Assembly: GCF_040253635.1 (NCBI RefSeq)
Contig: NZ_JBEJGX010000003.1
Location: forward strand, 7,341,501 to 7,405,500
Length of the DNA stretch: 64,000 nucleotides
Direction: 5' to 3'
From: Streptomyces sp. Edi2
GTDB lineage: Bacteria > Actinomycetota > Actinomycetes > Streptomycetales > Streptomycetaceae
Below are positions 27,640-35,478 of this stretch, piece after piece (within the stretch, counting starts at the first letter, position 1; the number at the start of each line of letters is the position of its first letter). Both the position numbers and the translations under genes were made by a program. Below the pieces are notes generated by a model. That model ran no database searches. It saw only the letters and a list, made by a program, of their open reading frames with translations, and had not been told where the DNA came from.

Positions 27640-28536
27640 TCAACGCATCACCCGGTCAAGGAACTTGGGGCCGGGGAAGTCATCGCTCTCATGGGAGCGG
27701 GCGGGGCTGGTCAGTTCGATGGCGCCGGTGCATGCCACGCGGTTCGTCACCTTTGCGCACGCCACGGCCTGCCGCAGGTCCGAGGTGGCCAGCATGGGGC
27801 TGACGGCAAGGCCCTCGCGGCCGTGGGTGTGGGAGGTGAGCCGCGCGTCACGGCCGACCCAGATCGACACCTTCTGCGCGCCGCCGGAGCGTGGCTGCAC
27901 CTCTGACCAGACGGTTCCGCACGACGGGCTGAACCGGAGGCGCACGGTGTAGGTGGTGTCCACGATGGTGCTCTCCGCGCGCGCGTCGCGATTGCAGCCG
28001 GGGCGCCACGGATACCGCCCCTGGCATCTGTGGCCGTGGCAGGTGTGGGAGGTGTGGGAGGCGTGGGAGGCGTCCCCGTCCGTCCGTGCGGCCCGTGCGG
28101 GGATCTCCACGATCGCCGCCGCCGCTCCCATGGTCGCCACCAGCGCCGTCAGCGCCACCAGCGCCCCGGCGGTCCGCAGCACCCCGGCGCTGCGCAGGAA
28201 CTTCCGGTACCAACCGGTCCGTTCCGCCGCGAGGGGAGCCGTGGGCGCCGCGGACGGAGTGGCCAGGGGCGCCGTCCGGGCCCGGTACGCGGCGTCGTAC
28301 ACGGCGAGCAGTTGTTCCCGGTCCGCGCCTGCCACCTGGCCGATTGCCTCGACCGCACTGCGCGGCGGCAGCTTCTCGCCGTTGAGATAGCGGTGCCAGG
28401 CGGACTTGCTGTACGGGGTTTTCCTGGCCAGCCCGTCCAGGCTCAGCCCGGTCTGTTCCTTGAGGGCGCGCAACTCTTTCGCCAAGCGTTGCGCGTCAGT
28501 ATCGAGCGTGTCGGGCAGCGGTCGCCAGCGGGACAC
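27640..28536 (-). CDS. XRE-type HTH membrane protein with DUF2690 (YjfA-like) domain
   Basis: A 298-aa protein. Residues about 10-75 are an XRE helix-turn-helix (LAKELRALKEQTGLSLDGLARKTPYSKSAWHRYLNGEKLPP). One membrane helix follows at about 118-142 (VLRTAGALVALTALVATMGAAAAIV). Then comes a His-rich stretch (SHASHTSHTCHGHRCQG) leading into the extracytoplasmic DUF2690/YjfA domain with its paired cysteines and YTVRLRFSPSCGTVWSEVQ. The architecture is a recurrent Streptomyces type, presumably linking an outside signal to DNA binding; that role is inferred. It uses GTG 28536 with GGGGAGG upstream. Confidence 0.85.
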   Translation of the reverse strand: MSRWRPLPDTLDTDAQRLAKELRALKEQTGLSLDGLARKTPYSKSAWHRYLNGEKLPPRSAVEAIGQVAGADREQLLAVYDAAYRARTAPLATPSAAPTAPLAAERTGWYRKFLRSAGVLRTAGALVALTALVATMGAAAAIVEIPARAARTDGDASHASHTSHTCHGHRCQGRYPWRPGCNRDARAESTIVDTTYTVRLRFSPSCGTVWSEVQPRSGGAQKVSIWVGRDARLTSHTHGREGLAVSPMLATSDLRQAVACAKVTNRVACTGAIELTSPARSHESDDFPGPKFLDRVMR

Positions 28537-28690
28537 CTTGTGCGCCTCCCCTCACCACCTGCCTCCGAGCCGGGAGGGTCGCGTCAAGCGGTTCCGGCCG
28601 GGGATCCGGGGGTCTGTTTCCTCCCGGATGGCGGAATGTGTACCCACTCGTGGTGGCCGATGACACCCCGCGCGCACCGAACGGGATATG

Positions 28691-29728
28691 TCAGCTGAGC
28701 GCTTTGTCATACAGACGGAACCGGCGGCCGCCCGCCGGGCCTTCGACGAACCCCAGGCACAGCCGTGGTGTGCCACCGTCCCGCAGTACGGCCAGGCCCT
28801 CCGGCTCGCGGGGCGACAGTCCCGGAGCCGTCCGCTCCAGCTGCTCCCACACCACACGTCCGGTCCGCAGGTCGATGCGGTAGAGCCGGGTGTTGCCGCC
28901 GGAGGACGCCGGATTCCCCGTTCCGTACGCGCTGCCCAGGAGCTGGTAGGCGTAGTTGCCGTAGACGGCCATGCCCTGGAAGGGCAGTCCGAGACCGGCG
29001 CCCGGCTGGGCGAAGTCGGTCAGCGGGAGGATCCAGCCGGCCCGGAACCGGTCCAGGTCGTACAGGGCGAACCTCGGTATGCCGTTCCTCTTGTACCGCA
29101 GCAGGAGTTGCCGGTGCGTCACATCGAGGGCAGGGGCGTTGCTGGTGGAGCCGGTGACGGGGTGGTACGTGCCGAGTTCGCCGCTGTCCCGTTCCAGCAC
29201 CTGCCCGTCCGTGAAACGGAAGCGGCACACCCCCCGCCCGTAGCCGGACGCCGGGTTGGCATCCCACTCCGTCCACAGCGTGACGCCGTCCGCGGAGTCC
29301 TCCAGCCCGATCGAGCCTCCGTGCCCGAAGCCCTTCAGGTACATGTGTCCGGCCGCGGAGCCGTCAAGGGTGAGCCGGTTCAGGCACAGATCACCGCTCC
29401 TGGCGCGTTCGGTGTGGGAAGGAGCCGTCTCCTCGCCCGCCAGCCGGACCCCGCCCGCCACGACCTGCAGGGCGTAGAGATGACCCTTCCGTTCGTCGAC
29501 GGTGAAGGACTGCAGCACCGTGGCGTGCCGCAGCCGCCCGGCGAGGAACGGCCGGCCCGCCGCGGACAGGGCGGGCAGCTTCCGGCTCGGTGCCGGCGCG
29601 GCCAGCGCCCACCGCGCCGGCACCACGGCGGCGGCCGCCGCCATCAACCCCAGGCCGCACACGGCCCTGCGTCCAGGCCCCGGCCCTGGCCGCGGCCCGG
29701 GTCCCTGCATGTCTGACTCTGTGACCAT
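28691..29728 (-). CDS. Secreted TagC-like beta-propeller protein
   Basis: The 345-aa protein has an N-terminal export signal with twin-arginine character (GRRAVCGLGLMAAAAAVVPARWALA). The mature part reads as beta-propeller blades: KLPALSAAGRPFLAGRLRHATVLQSFTVDE, TLWTEWDANPASGYGRGVCRFRF, and LGTGNPASSGGNTRLYRIDLRTGRVVWEQ-like segments. This matches Streptomyces proteins often labelled teichoic acid biosynthesis protein C, which have a phage P68 receptor-binding/TagC-like propeller. Enzymatic activity is not indicated. ATG 29728 is preferred, with GGAG six bases upstream, over a TTG at 29740. Confidence 0.78.
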   Translation of the reverse strand: MVTESDMQGPGPRPGPGPGRRAVCGLGLMAAAAAVVPARWALAAPAPSRKLPALSAAGRPFLAGRLRHATVLQSFTVDERKGHLYALQVVAGGVRLAGEETAPSHTERARSGDLCLNRLTLDGSAAGHMYLKGFGHGGSIGLEDSADGVTLWTEWDANPASGYGRGVCRFRFTDGQVLERDSGELGTYHPVTGSTSNAPALDVTHRQLLLRYKRNGIPRFALYDLDRFRAGWILPLTDFAQPGAGLGLPFQGMAVYGNYAYQLLGSAYGTGNPASSGGNTRLYRIDLRTGRVVWEQLERTAPGLSPREPEGLAVLRDGGTPRLCLGFVEGPAGGRRFRLYDKALS

Positions 29729-29749
29729 CACGCGCTCCAAGAACTCGGA

Positions 29750-29789
29750 CCGGCTGCCCGCCCGCCCCCTCGAACGGGCGGGCAGCCGG
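29750..29789 (-). terminator. Hairpin between the SH3 and TagC-like genes
   Basis: A perfect 15-bp stem (CCGGCTGCCCGCCCG and its complement) with a 10-base loop sits 32 bases beyond the SH3 gene stop and upstream of the TagC-like start. It likely ends the SH3 transcript, so the two same-strand genes are separate units. Confidence 0.82.
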
Positions 29790-29821
29790 CGATCATTGCG
29801 GTGTCACCGCGGACGGCGGCG

Positions 29822-30211
29822 TCAGCTGACGCGGCACCACGGGACGGCGCGGAAGGCGTGGACGTAGTGGGCGGAGACAAAGCCCCGGTGGTGCGTCAGC
29901 CGGTACCAGCGATGGTGGCCCTGCACCGAGCCGCCGTGGGTCTTGCACGCGAGGGCCCGCACCCGGCCGGCGCGTACGGTGCCGACCACGCGGTAGGCGG
30001 TGCCCGGGCCCGAACGGACGTTCAGGCGCACGTCGTTCGGGGTCACCACGCGGCCGTACGCATGAGTGGTCCTCATCGTCGCCGTGTCCAGCTGCGTGGA
30101 GTGCCGGCCGGGGGCGGGGTGCGGACAGGAGTCGGCGAACGCCACCGCGGGGACCATGGCGAGGGCGGCAACCGCGGCGACCACACCGCTGCGCATCATG
30201 CGTCGGATCAT
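29822..30211 (-). CDS. Secreted bacterial SH3-domain protein
   Basis: A 129-aa precursor with a clear Sec signal peptide (MIRRMMRSGVVAAVAALAMVPAVAFADS). Its single bacterial SH3 domain shows the hallmark DVRLNVRSGPGTAYRVVGTVRAG. Two later cysteines (ALACKTH and PWCRVS) could form a disulfide. SH3b domains often bind cell-wall peptides or glycans. GAGGAG six bases upstream fixes the ATG at 30211. No operon partner is evident. Confidence 0.87.
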   Translation of the reverse strand: MIRRMMRSGVVAAVAALAMVPAVAFADSCPHPAPGRHSTQLDTATMRTTHAYGRVVTPNDVRLNVRSGPGTAYRVVGTVRAGRVRALACKTHGGSVQGHHRWYRLTHHRGFVSAHYVHAFRAVPWCRVS

Positions 30212-30380
30212 CGGATTCTCCTCGAGAGATCTGCAGGTTCACCGGAGCGTGACCCTGCGTCGCTCAGCGTTTCCGACGAGCCGGCCGATGATGTGTCCCA
30301 GCCCGTCCCAGGGAGAAAGTGGAACGCGGCGGCCCGCCTTGCGCCCCTGGGAAACCGGCAGCGGTGGGTGCTCGGGCCCG

Positions 30381-31550
30381 TCAGCCGGCCTCGGGAGGGG
30401 GCGGCGGCTCCTCGCCGGCGGCGGCGTACGTGCCGAGGCGGTGGGCCAGCGCCTGGACGCGGGCGCGCAGTTCCGCGGGGTGTTCGATGACGAACGGGCG
30501 GTCCAGAGCGGCCAGTACGGGGGGAATCCAGTCCAGTCGCTCGGCGCGGATCCGGACGCGGATCCATCCGGTGGGTGTGGGTTCGTCGGCCGGTGTTGGG
30601 TGGGCCGGGTGGTGGTCGGAGCGGGGCCGGACGGTGTCGGCCGCCGGGTCGGTGTCGTCGGGTGCCGGGCCCGTGCCGGCCGTCGGGCCGCCGTCGGCCG
30701 TCGGCTCGGTGTCGTCGGGTGCCGCCGTCGCCGGGATCGTGGACAGGGTGGCGATGTCGGCCGGGAGATGGCGGCGGAGGTGCTGGACGCTGTCGTGGAC
30801 GCGCAGCGACACCTCGTGTCTCCAGGGGGTCCGCGCGAGGCTGTCCAGGACCGTGGCCACCGGGTCGAAGGCCGCCGGGACGGCGAACGAGCCGGAGAGC
30901 GAGCCGGGCTGCACGGTGGCGGCGCTGATCCGGTCCAGCCGGAAGGTCCGCACTTCCCCCTCCCCGGCGGCCGGGTCCGCGCCGGTCAGGTACCAGCGTC
31001 CGGAATGCGCCACCAGGCCGTAGGGCAGGACGGTGCGGTCGCTGCGGTGGCCCTTCCGGTCGGTGTAGGTGATCGCCACCGGCCGCTGATGGAGTGCGGC
31101 CTCGGCAAGTCCCAGCAGCACGCCCGCTTCCGGTGCGGCGGCGGGGCGGGGCCGCGCGGTGAAACCGGCCGTCGCCGGCAGCGCCGCCAGCCGTTGCCCC
31201 AAGGCCTTCGGCAGTACCCGTCGCAGCTTTGCCGCGGCGCTCTCGCTCGCCGCGGCGGAGGTGCCGACCAGCCCGGCCCGCTGTGCGGCCAGGAGGCTGA
31301 GCAGAACGGCCAGGGCCTCGTCCTCGGTGAGCATCAGCGGGGGCATCCGGTAGCCGGGGGCGAGCCGGTAACCGCCGTAGCGGCCACGCACGGAGTCGAC
31401 GGGCACGCCGAGCTCCAGCAGGTGGCCGGCGTAGCGGCGGACGGTGCGTTCGTCGACGCCGAGGCGGGCGGCCAGGTCGGGAACGGTGCGGGTGCCGCCC
31501 CCTTGCAGGATTTCCAGCAGGGCGAGCACCCGGGTGGTCGATGTGGTCAC
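30381..31550 (-). CDS. WYL-domain (YafY-type) transcriptional regulator
   Basis: A 389-aa protein with an N-terminal helix-turn-helix (TRVLALLEILQGGGTRTVPDLAARLGVDERTVRRYAGHL). The WYL sensor domain carries the family signature in VAHSGRWYLTGADP near the middle. An unusual Pro/Thr/Asp-rich insert follows at about 275-315, before the C-terminal WCX region. WYL domains are thought to sense nucleotide-type ligands. GTG 31550 has only a weak ribosome site. It diverges from a VOC protein gene, a frequent pairing, and four tandem repeats lie in the shared promoter. Confidence 0.88.
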   Translation of the reverse strand: MTTSTTRVLALLEILQGGGTRTVPDLAARLGVDERTVRRYAGHLLELGVPVDSVRGRYGGYRLAPGYRMPPLMLTEDEALAVLLSLLAAQRAGLVGTSAAASESAAAKLRRVLPKALGQRLAALPATAGFTARPRPAAAPEAGVLLGLAEAALHQRPVAITYTDRKGHRSDRTVLPYGLVAHSGRWYLTGADPAAGEGEVRTFRLDRISAATVQPGSLSGSFAVPAAFDPVATVLDSLARTPWRHEVSLRVHDSVQHLRRHLPADIATLSTIPATAAPDDTEPTADGGPTAGTGPAPDDTDPAADTVRPRSDHHPAHPTPADEPTPTGWIRVRIRAERLDWIPPVLAALDRPFVIEHPAELRARVQALAHRLGTYAAAGEEPPPPPEAG

Positions 31551-31626
31551 TTCGGCAAGTCTGCTGCATATACCGGGCGGGTTCTGTCCGGTATGGGTTC
31601 TAGCGTGCGAGGCGTTCCTTCATCCC

Positions 31627-31696
31627 GCGTCATCTGACAGACGCGTCACCTCTGACAGGCGCGTCACCTCTGGCGGACGCGTCACTTCTGACAGGA
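31627..31696 (+). repeat. Four tandem ~18-bp repeats in the WYL/VOC promoter
   Basis: Imperfect units of the form GCGTCACCTCTGACAGGC begin at 31627 (16 bp), 31643, 31661 and 31679. The last unit runs into the ribosome site (AGGA) of the VOC gene. Iterated spacing of 18 bp suggests multiple protein-binding sites, most simply for the divergent WYL regulator. Confidence 0.85.
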
Positions 31697-31705
31697 AGTC
31701 CCCCG

Positions 31706-32104
31706 ATGAATCTGGTTTCGCTCCGTGTGATCACCCATGACGTCGCTCGCCTCGTCGCGTTCTACGAACAGGTCACCGGCGTTCCGGCGACCTGGTCGAC
31801 CCCCGAGTTCGCCGAGCTCGTGACGGAGTCGGGCACGCTTGCGCTCGCAAGTGAGCGCACGGTGGCGCTGTTCGGCGCCGGCAGCGCCCGGCCGGCCGCC
31901 AATCGCACGGTGATCACCGAGTTCCGCGTCGCCGACGTCGACGCGGAGTACGAGCGTCTGACGCCCCTCTGCGATGAGTTCGTCCAGAAGCCGACGACGA
32001 TGCCGTGGGGCAACCGCTCGCTCCTCTTCCGGGATCCCGACGGGAATCTGATCAATTTCTTCACGCCCGTCACTCCCGAGGCGGTACGGCGGCAGGAGCG
32101 CTGA
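31706..32104 (+). CDS. VOC-family (glyoxalase/bleomycin-resistance-like) protein
   Basis: A 132-aa protein starting MNLVSLRVITHDVARLVAFYEQVTG, with the single-domain VOC pattern and a final FRDPDGNLINFFTPV. Such proteins bind metals or small toxic molecules as dimers. Glu in the DPDGN-type C-terminal motif is replaced by Asn context, so the metal-site residues should be checked. ATG 31706 lies directly after an AGGA within the last promoter repeat. Its expression is probably controlled by the divergent WYL regulator. Confidence 0.88.
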   Translation: MNLVSLRVITHDVARLVAFYEQVTGVPATWSTPEFAELVTESGTLALASERTVALFGAGSARPAANRTVITEFRVADVDAEYERLTPLCDEFVQKPTTMPWGNRSLLFRDPDGNLINFFTPVTPEAVRRQER

Positions 32105-32237
32105 GGCAAGGCCCCTGAGGGGGAGCCCCGGGGGAGTGATCCACCACGCGGCCGGGCGTGGATAGCGCGGCAAGGGGCGGGTACCGGGCAGATCGAAGAT
32201 CCGGACCGGGCGGACCTTGAGGAAGCGGAGGACTGGC

Positions 32238-33440
32238 GTGGCCGATGGTGTCGTCGAGCGGCGGAAGGAGCCGGCCGGACACGGCCGCCTCTCCAGGATG
32301 GGGCAGTGGTGGCGACGGGCCCTGGGCTCGGAGGGGTACGAGCGCCACACGGTGCTGCTCATCGGCAAGAGCACCGTGGCCGCCACCCTCGCCTGGATCA
32401 TCTCCTTCTACCTGCTGAACGCACAGTCGCCGGCCTTCGCGCCGTTCTCGGCGGTGCTGATCATGCAGGTGACCGTCTACCAGTCACTGCTGCAGTCCTC
32501 GCGCTATGTGGCTGCCGTGGCGGTGGGCGTCGCGGTGCAGGCAGCCCTGGGCTTTCTCGGCGGCCCCGAGTTGCTGACCTTCGCGCTGGTGGCGTTGGTG
32601 GCGCTCACCATCGGCCGGTGGCCCGCGCTCGGTTCGCAAGGCTCCCAGGTGGCCACCGCGGCGTTCTTCGCCTTCTCCACCTATATCTCCGCCACCTCGG
32701 ACCTGGAGAAGGTCACCCAGCTCGGGCAGATCATCCTGCTGGTCCTCATCGGCTGCGGAATCGGCGTCCTGGTCAACGTCGCCGTGGTGCCACCCCTGCG
32801 CTACCGCAGCGCCGAACACGGTATCCACACCCTGGCCCATGCCCTCGCCGACCTGGTCGGCGATATGCACCCCGCGCTGCGCGCACACGAGGTCGACCCG
32901 GAGCGCACCGGACAGTGGCGCAGCCGGGCCCAGCGGACGGAAGGGCTGGTCACCCAGGCGAGGGCAGGCCTGCACACCGCGCAGGAGAGCCTGCACTACA
33001 ACCCGCGCCGACTGCTCCGCCGCCACCGCGGGCGTACCGGCTTCGAGGGCTACGACGCGGTTCTGGCGGCGCTGGAGCGCGTGCTGTACCAAATGGGGTC
33101 CCTGACGCGGAGCCTGGACCGGTGGAGCGAGGACGAGAGCAGCCCTCGCTACGGGACCTTCCTGGAGTGCTACGCCGACTTCCTGGCATCCGTCTGCGAG
33201 ATCACCGAGGTCCTGGCCGGTCTCGACGAGGACAAGCTGAACGACCAGGCTCCGCAGCTGTGCCGGCTGGCGGACCGGGCCCAGCAGTGCCGCCGGCGGG
33301 TGACCGAACAGGCCGAGCACGACGGCCTGCCGCTGGCCGACCCGGCCCGCCCCTACGGCGTACTGGTCATCGAGGCCACCCGTCTCATGGAGGAGTTCCA
33401 GTACACCTGTGACGTGCTCCAGCACCACGTTGACCACTGA
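32238..33440 (+). CDS. FUSC/aromatic acid exporter-like membrane protein
   Basis: The 400-aa protein has six membrane segments in residues about 35-180 (STVAATLAWIISFYLL, FAPFSAVLIMQVTVYQSLLQS, AVAVGVAVQAALGFLGG, IILLVLIGCGIGVLVNVAVVPPLRY). A long helical cytoplasmic domain follows. This is the aromatic acid exporter (ArAE/FUSC-like) layout. The LQSSRYV and TIGRWPALGSQGSQVATAAFFAF stretches are typical. GTG 32238 is chosen because GGAGGA precedes it; the TTG at 32217 lacks one. The transported substrate is unknown. Confidence 0.85.
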   Translation: MADGVVERRKEPAGHGRLSRMGQWWRRALGSEGYERHTVLLIGKSTVAATLAWIISFYLLNAQSPAFAPFSAVLIMQVTVYQSLLQSSRYVAAVAVGVAVQAALGFLGGPELLTFALVALVALTIGRWPALGSQGSQVATAAFFAFSTYISATSDLEKVTQLGQIILLVLIGCGIGVLVNVAVVPPLRYRSAEHGIHTLAHALADLVGDMHPALRAHEVDPERTGQWRSRAQRTEGLVTQARAGLHTAQESLHYNPRRLLRRHRGRTGFEGYDAVLAALERVLYQMGSLTRSLDRWSEDESSPRYGTFLECYADFLASVCEITEVLAGLDEDKLNDQAPQLCRLADRAQQCRRRVTEQAEHDGLPLADPARPYGVLVIEATRLMEEFQYTCDVLQHHVDH

Positions 33441-33443
33441 GGA

Positions 33444-33467
33444 CGGTGGGGCCCCGGGCTCCCACCG
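33444..33467 (+). terminator. Probable terminator after the exporter gene
   Basis: A 7-bp stem CGGTGGG/CCCACCG begins four bases after the stop. The GC-rich 10-base interior can pair partly. No T tract is present. Confidence 0.5.
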
Positions 33468-33611
33468 CTCGGGGAGACACCTCCCTACGGCCTCCTCCGC
33501 TCCGCTTCGCCCGCCGCCCCGGGTAGCACGGCCGTCACGGGGCACACGCCTCTGCGTCGACGTGACCGCGGGAGCGGTCGATCCCCGTAAGGCACAGGGA
33601 AAGGAAGACGC

Positions 33612-35435
33612 GTGTCGGTCAAGGTTTCTGATTACGTCCTGCAACGGCTGCGTGAGTGGGATGTCGAACATGTCTTCTCCTACGCCGGTGACGGCATCAA
33701 CGGGCTGCTGGCCGCCTGGGAGCGCGCGGACAACAAGCCGGTATTCGTCCAGGCGCGGCACGAGGAGATGGCCGCGTTCGAAGCCGTCGGATACGCGAAG
33801 TTCTCCGGCAAGGTCGGGGTGTGCGCGGCGACGTCCGGGCCCGGTGCGATCCATCTGCTCAACGGCCTCTACGACGCGAAGCTCGACCACGTGCCGGTGG
33901 TGGCGATCGTCGGACAGACGCACCGCAGCGCGATGGGCGGCTCCTACCAGCAGGAAGTCGACCTGATGAGCCTCTACAAGGACGTCGCCTCCGACTTCTG
34001 CGAGACGGTCACCGTCCCCGAGCAGTTGCCCAACGTCCTCGACCGCGCCCTGCGCACCGCCTACGCACGGCGGACCGTGACCGCGGTGATCCTTCCCGCC
34101 GATGTGCAGGAGCTGGACTACAGCCCGCCCACGCACGCCTTCAAGATGGTCCCTTCCAGCCTCGGTGTCGCCTCTTACGCCCCCGTTCCGGCGGACGAGG
34201 ACCTCACCAGGGCCGCCGAGGTGCTGAACTCCGGGGAGAAGGTCGCCGTACTGATCGGCCAGGGCGCACGGGGGGCCCGGGCCGAGGTCGAGGAACTGGC
34301 CGATGTCCTCGGCGCCGGCGTGGCCAAGGCCCTCCTGGGCAAGGACGCACTGTCCGACGAACTGCCGTATGTGACCGGTGCGATCGGCTTGCTGGGCACC
34401 CGCCCCTCCTATGAGCTGATGCGGGACTGCGACACCCTGCTGGTCGTGGGCTCCAGCTTCCCCTACTCCCAGTTCCTGCCGGAGTTCGGCCAGGCCCGTG
34501 CCGTCCAGATCGATATCGACCCGCACATGGTGGGCCTGCGCTACCCCTTCGAGGTCAACCTCGTCGGGGATGCACGCGCGACCCTCACGGCACTGCTGCC
34601 GCAGCTCACACGCAAAAAGCACGGAGCATGGCGGAAGAAGATCGAGAAGGACACCGCCCGCTGGTGGGAGGTGATGGAGGGACGTGCCGCGGTGGACGCG
34701 GAACCGATCAATCCCGAATATGTCGTGCACGCCCTGGACGCCCTCCTGCCGGACGACGTCATCCTGGCCGCCGACTCCGGCTCGGCCGCCAACTGGTACG
34801 CGCGGCACCTGCGCATGCGCGGCACGATGCGCGGCTCCCTCTCCGGCACCCTCGCGACCATGGGTCCTGGCGTGCCCTACGTCATCGGCGCCAAGTTCGC
34901 CCATCCGGAGCGGCCCGCTCTGGCCCTCGTCGGCGACGGCGCCATGCAGATGAACGGCATGGCCGAACTCATCACCGCCGCCAAGTACTGGAAGGACTGG
35001 CGCAACCCGCAGCTCATCATCGCGGTGCTCAACAACCTGGACCTCAACCAGGTGACGTGGGAGATGCGGGCCATGTCGGGTGCCCCGCAGTTCCTGCCCT
35101 CACAGGCGCTGCCGGACGTGCCCTACGCCGATTTCGCCCGCTCCATCGGACTCGGGGGAGTCCGGGTGGAGAAGCCCGGCGAGGTCGAGGGGGCATGGCG
35201 CACCGCCCTGGACGCCGACCGGCCGTTCGTCCTCGACTTCCGTACCGATCCGGCCGTACCGCCGATCCCCCCGCACGCCGACCTCGACCAGATCGAGGCC
35301 ACGGCCGCCGCCATCGTCAAGGGCGACAGCGACCGCGGCGGCATGATCCGCCAGGGGATCAAGGCCAAGATCCAGGAAATGCTCCCCGGCCACCACCACA
35401 GGGAGGCCCGGCCCGCGGCCCGGGACGACGAGTAG
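33612..35435 (+). CDS. Thiamine-diphosphate enzyme of the pyruvate oxidase/acetolactate synthase type
   Basis: A 607-aa enzyme with the three POX/ALS domains. The N-terminal Pyr domain has the catalytic Glu (VQARHEEMAAFEAVGYAKFSG). A middle domain follows (KVAVLIGQGARGA). The C-terminal PP domain has the ThDP/Mg motif GDGAMQMNGMAELIT, with NN about 30 residues later (AVLNNLDLNQ). It resembles quinone-dependent pyruvate dehydrogenase PoxB more than acetolactate synthase, but the substrate is not certain. AAAGGAAG ahead supports GTG 33612. The next gene begins 43 bases downstream, suggesting cotranscription with the GltS-domain protein. Confidence 0.87.
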   Translation: MSVKVSDYVLQRLREWDVEHVFSYAGDGINGLLAAWERADNKPVFVQARHEEMAAFEAVGYAKFSGKVGVCAATSGPGAIHLLNGLYDAKLDHVPVVAIVGQTHRSAMGGSYQQEVDLMSLYKDVASDFCETVTVPEQLPNVLDRALRTAYARRTVTAVILPADVQELDYSPPTHAFKMVPSSLGVASYAPVPADEDLTRAAEVLNSGEKVAVLIGQGARGARAEVEELADVLGAGVAKALLGKDALSDELPYVTGAIGLLGTRPSYELMRDCDTLLVVGSSFPYSQFLPEFGQARAVQIDIDPHMVGLRYPFEVNLVGDARATLTALLPQLTRKKHGAWRKKIEKDTARWWEVMEGRAAVDAEPINPEYVVHALDALLPDDVILAADSGSAANWYARHLRMRGTMRGSLSGTLATMGPGVPYVIGAKFAHPERPALALVGDGAMQMNGMAELITAAKYWKDWRNPQLIIAVLNNLDLNQVTWEMRAMSGAPQFLPSQALPDVPYADFARSIGLGGVRVEKPGEVEGAWRTALDADRPFVLDFRTDPAVPPIPPHADLDQIEATAAAIVKGDSDRGGMIRQGIKAKIQEMLPGHHHREARPAARDDE

Positions 35436-35478
35436 CAGCCATCCACGGGAACCCGGAAAGGCAGGCGGTTATCCCGGT

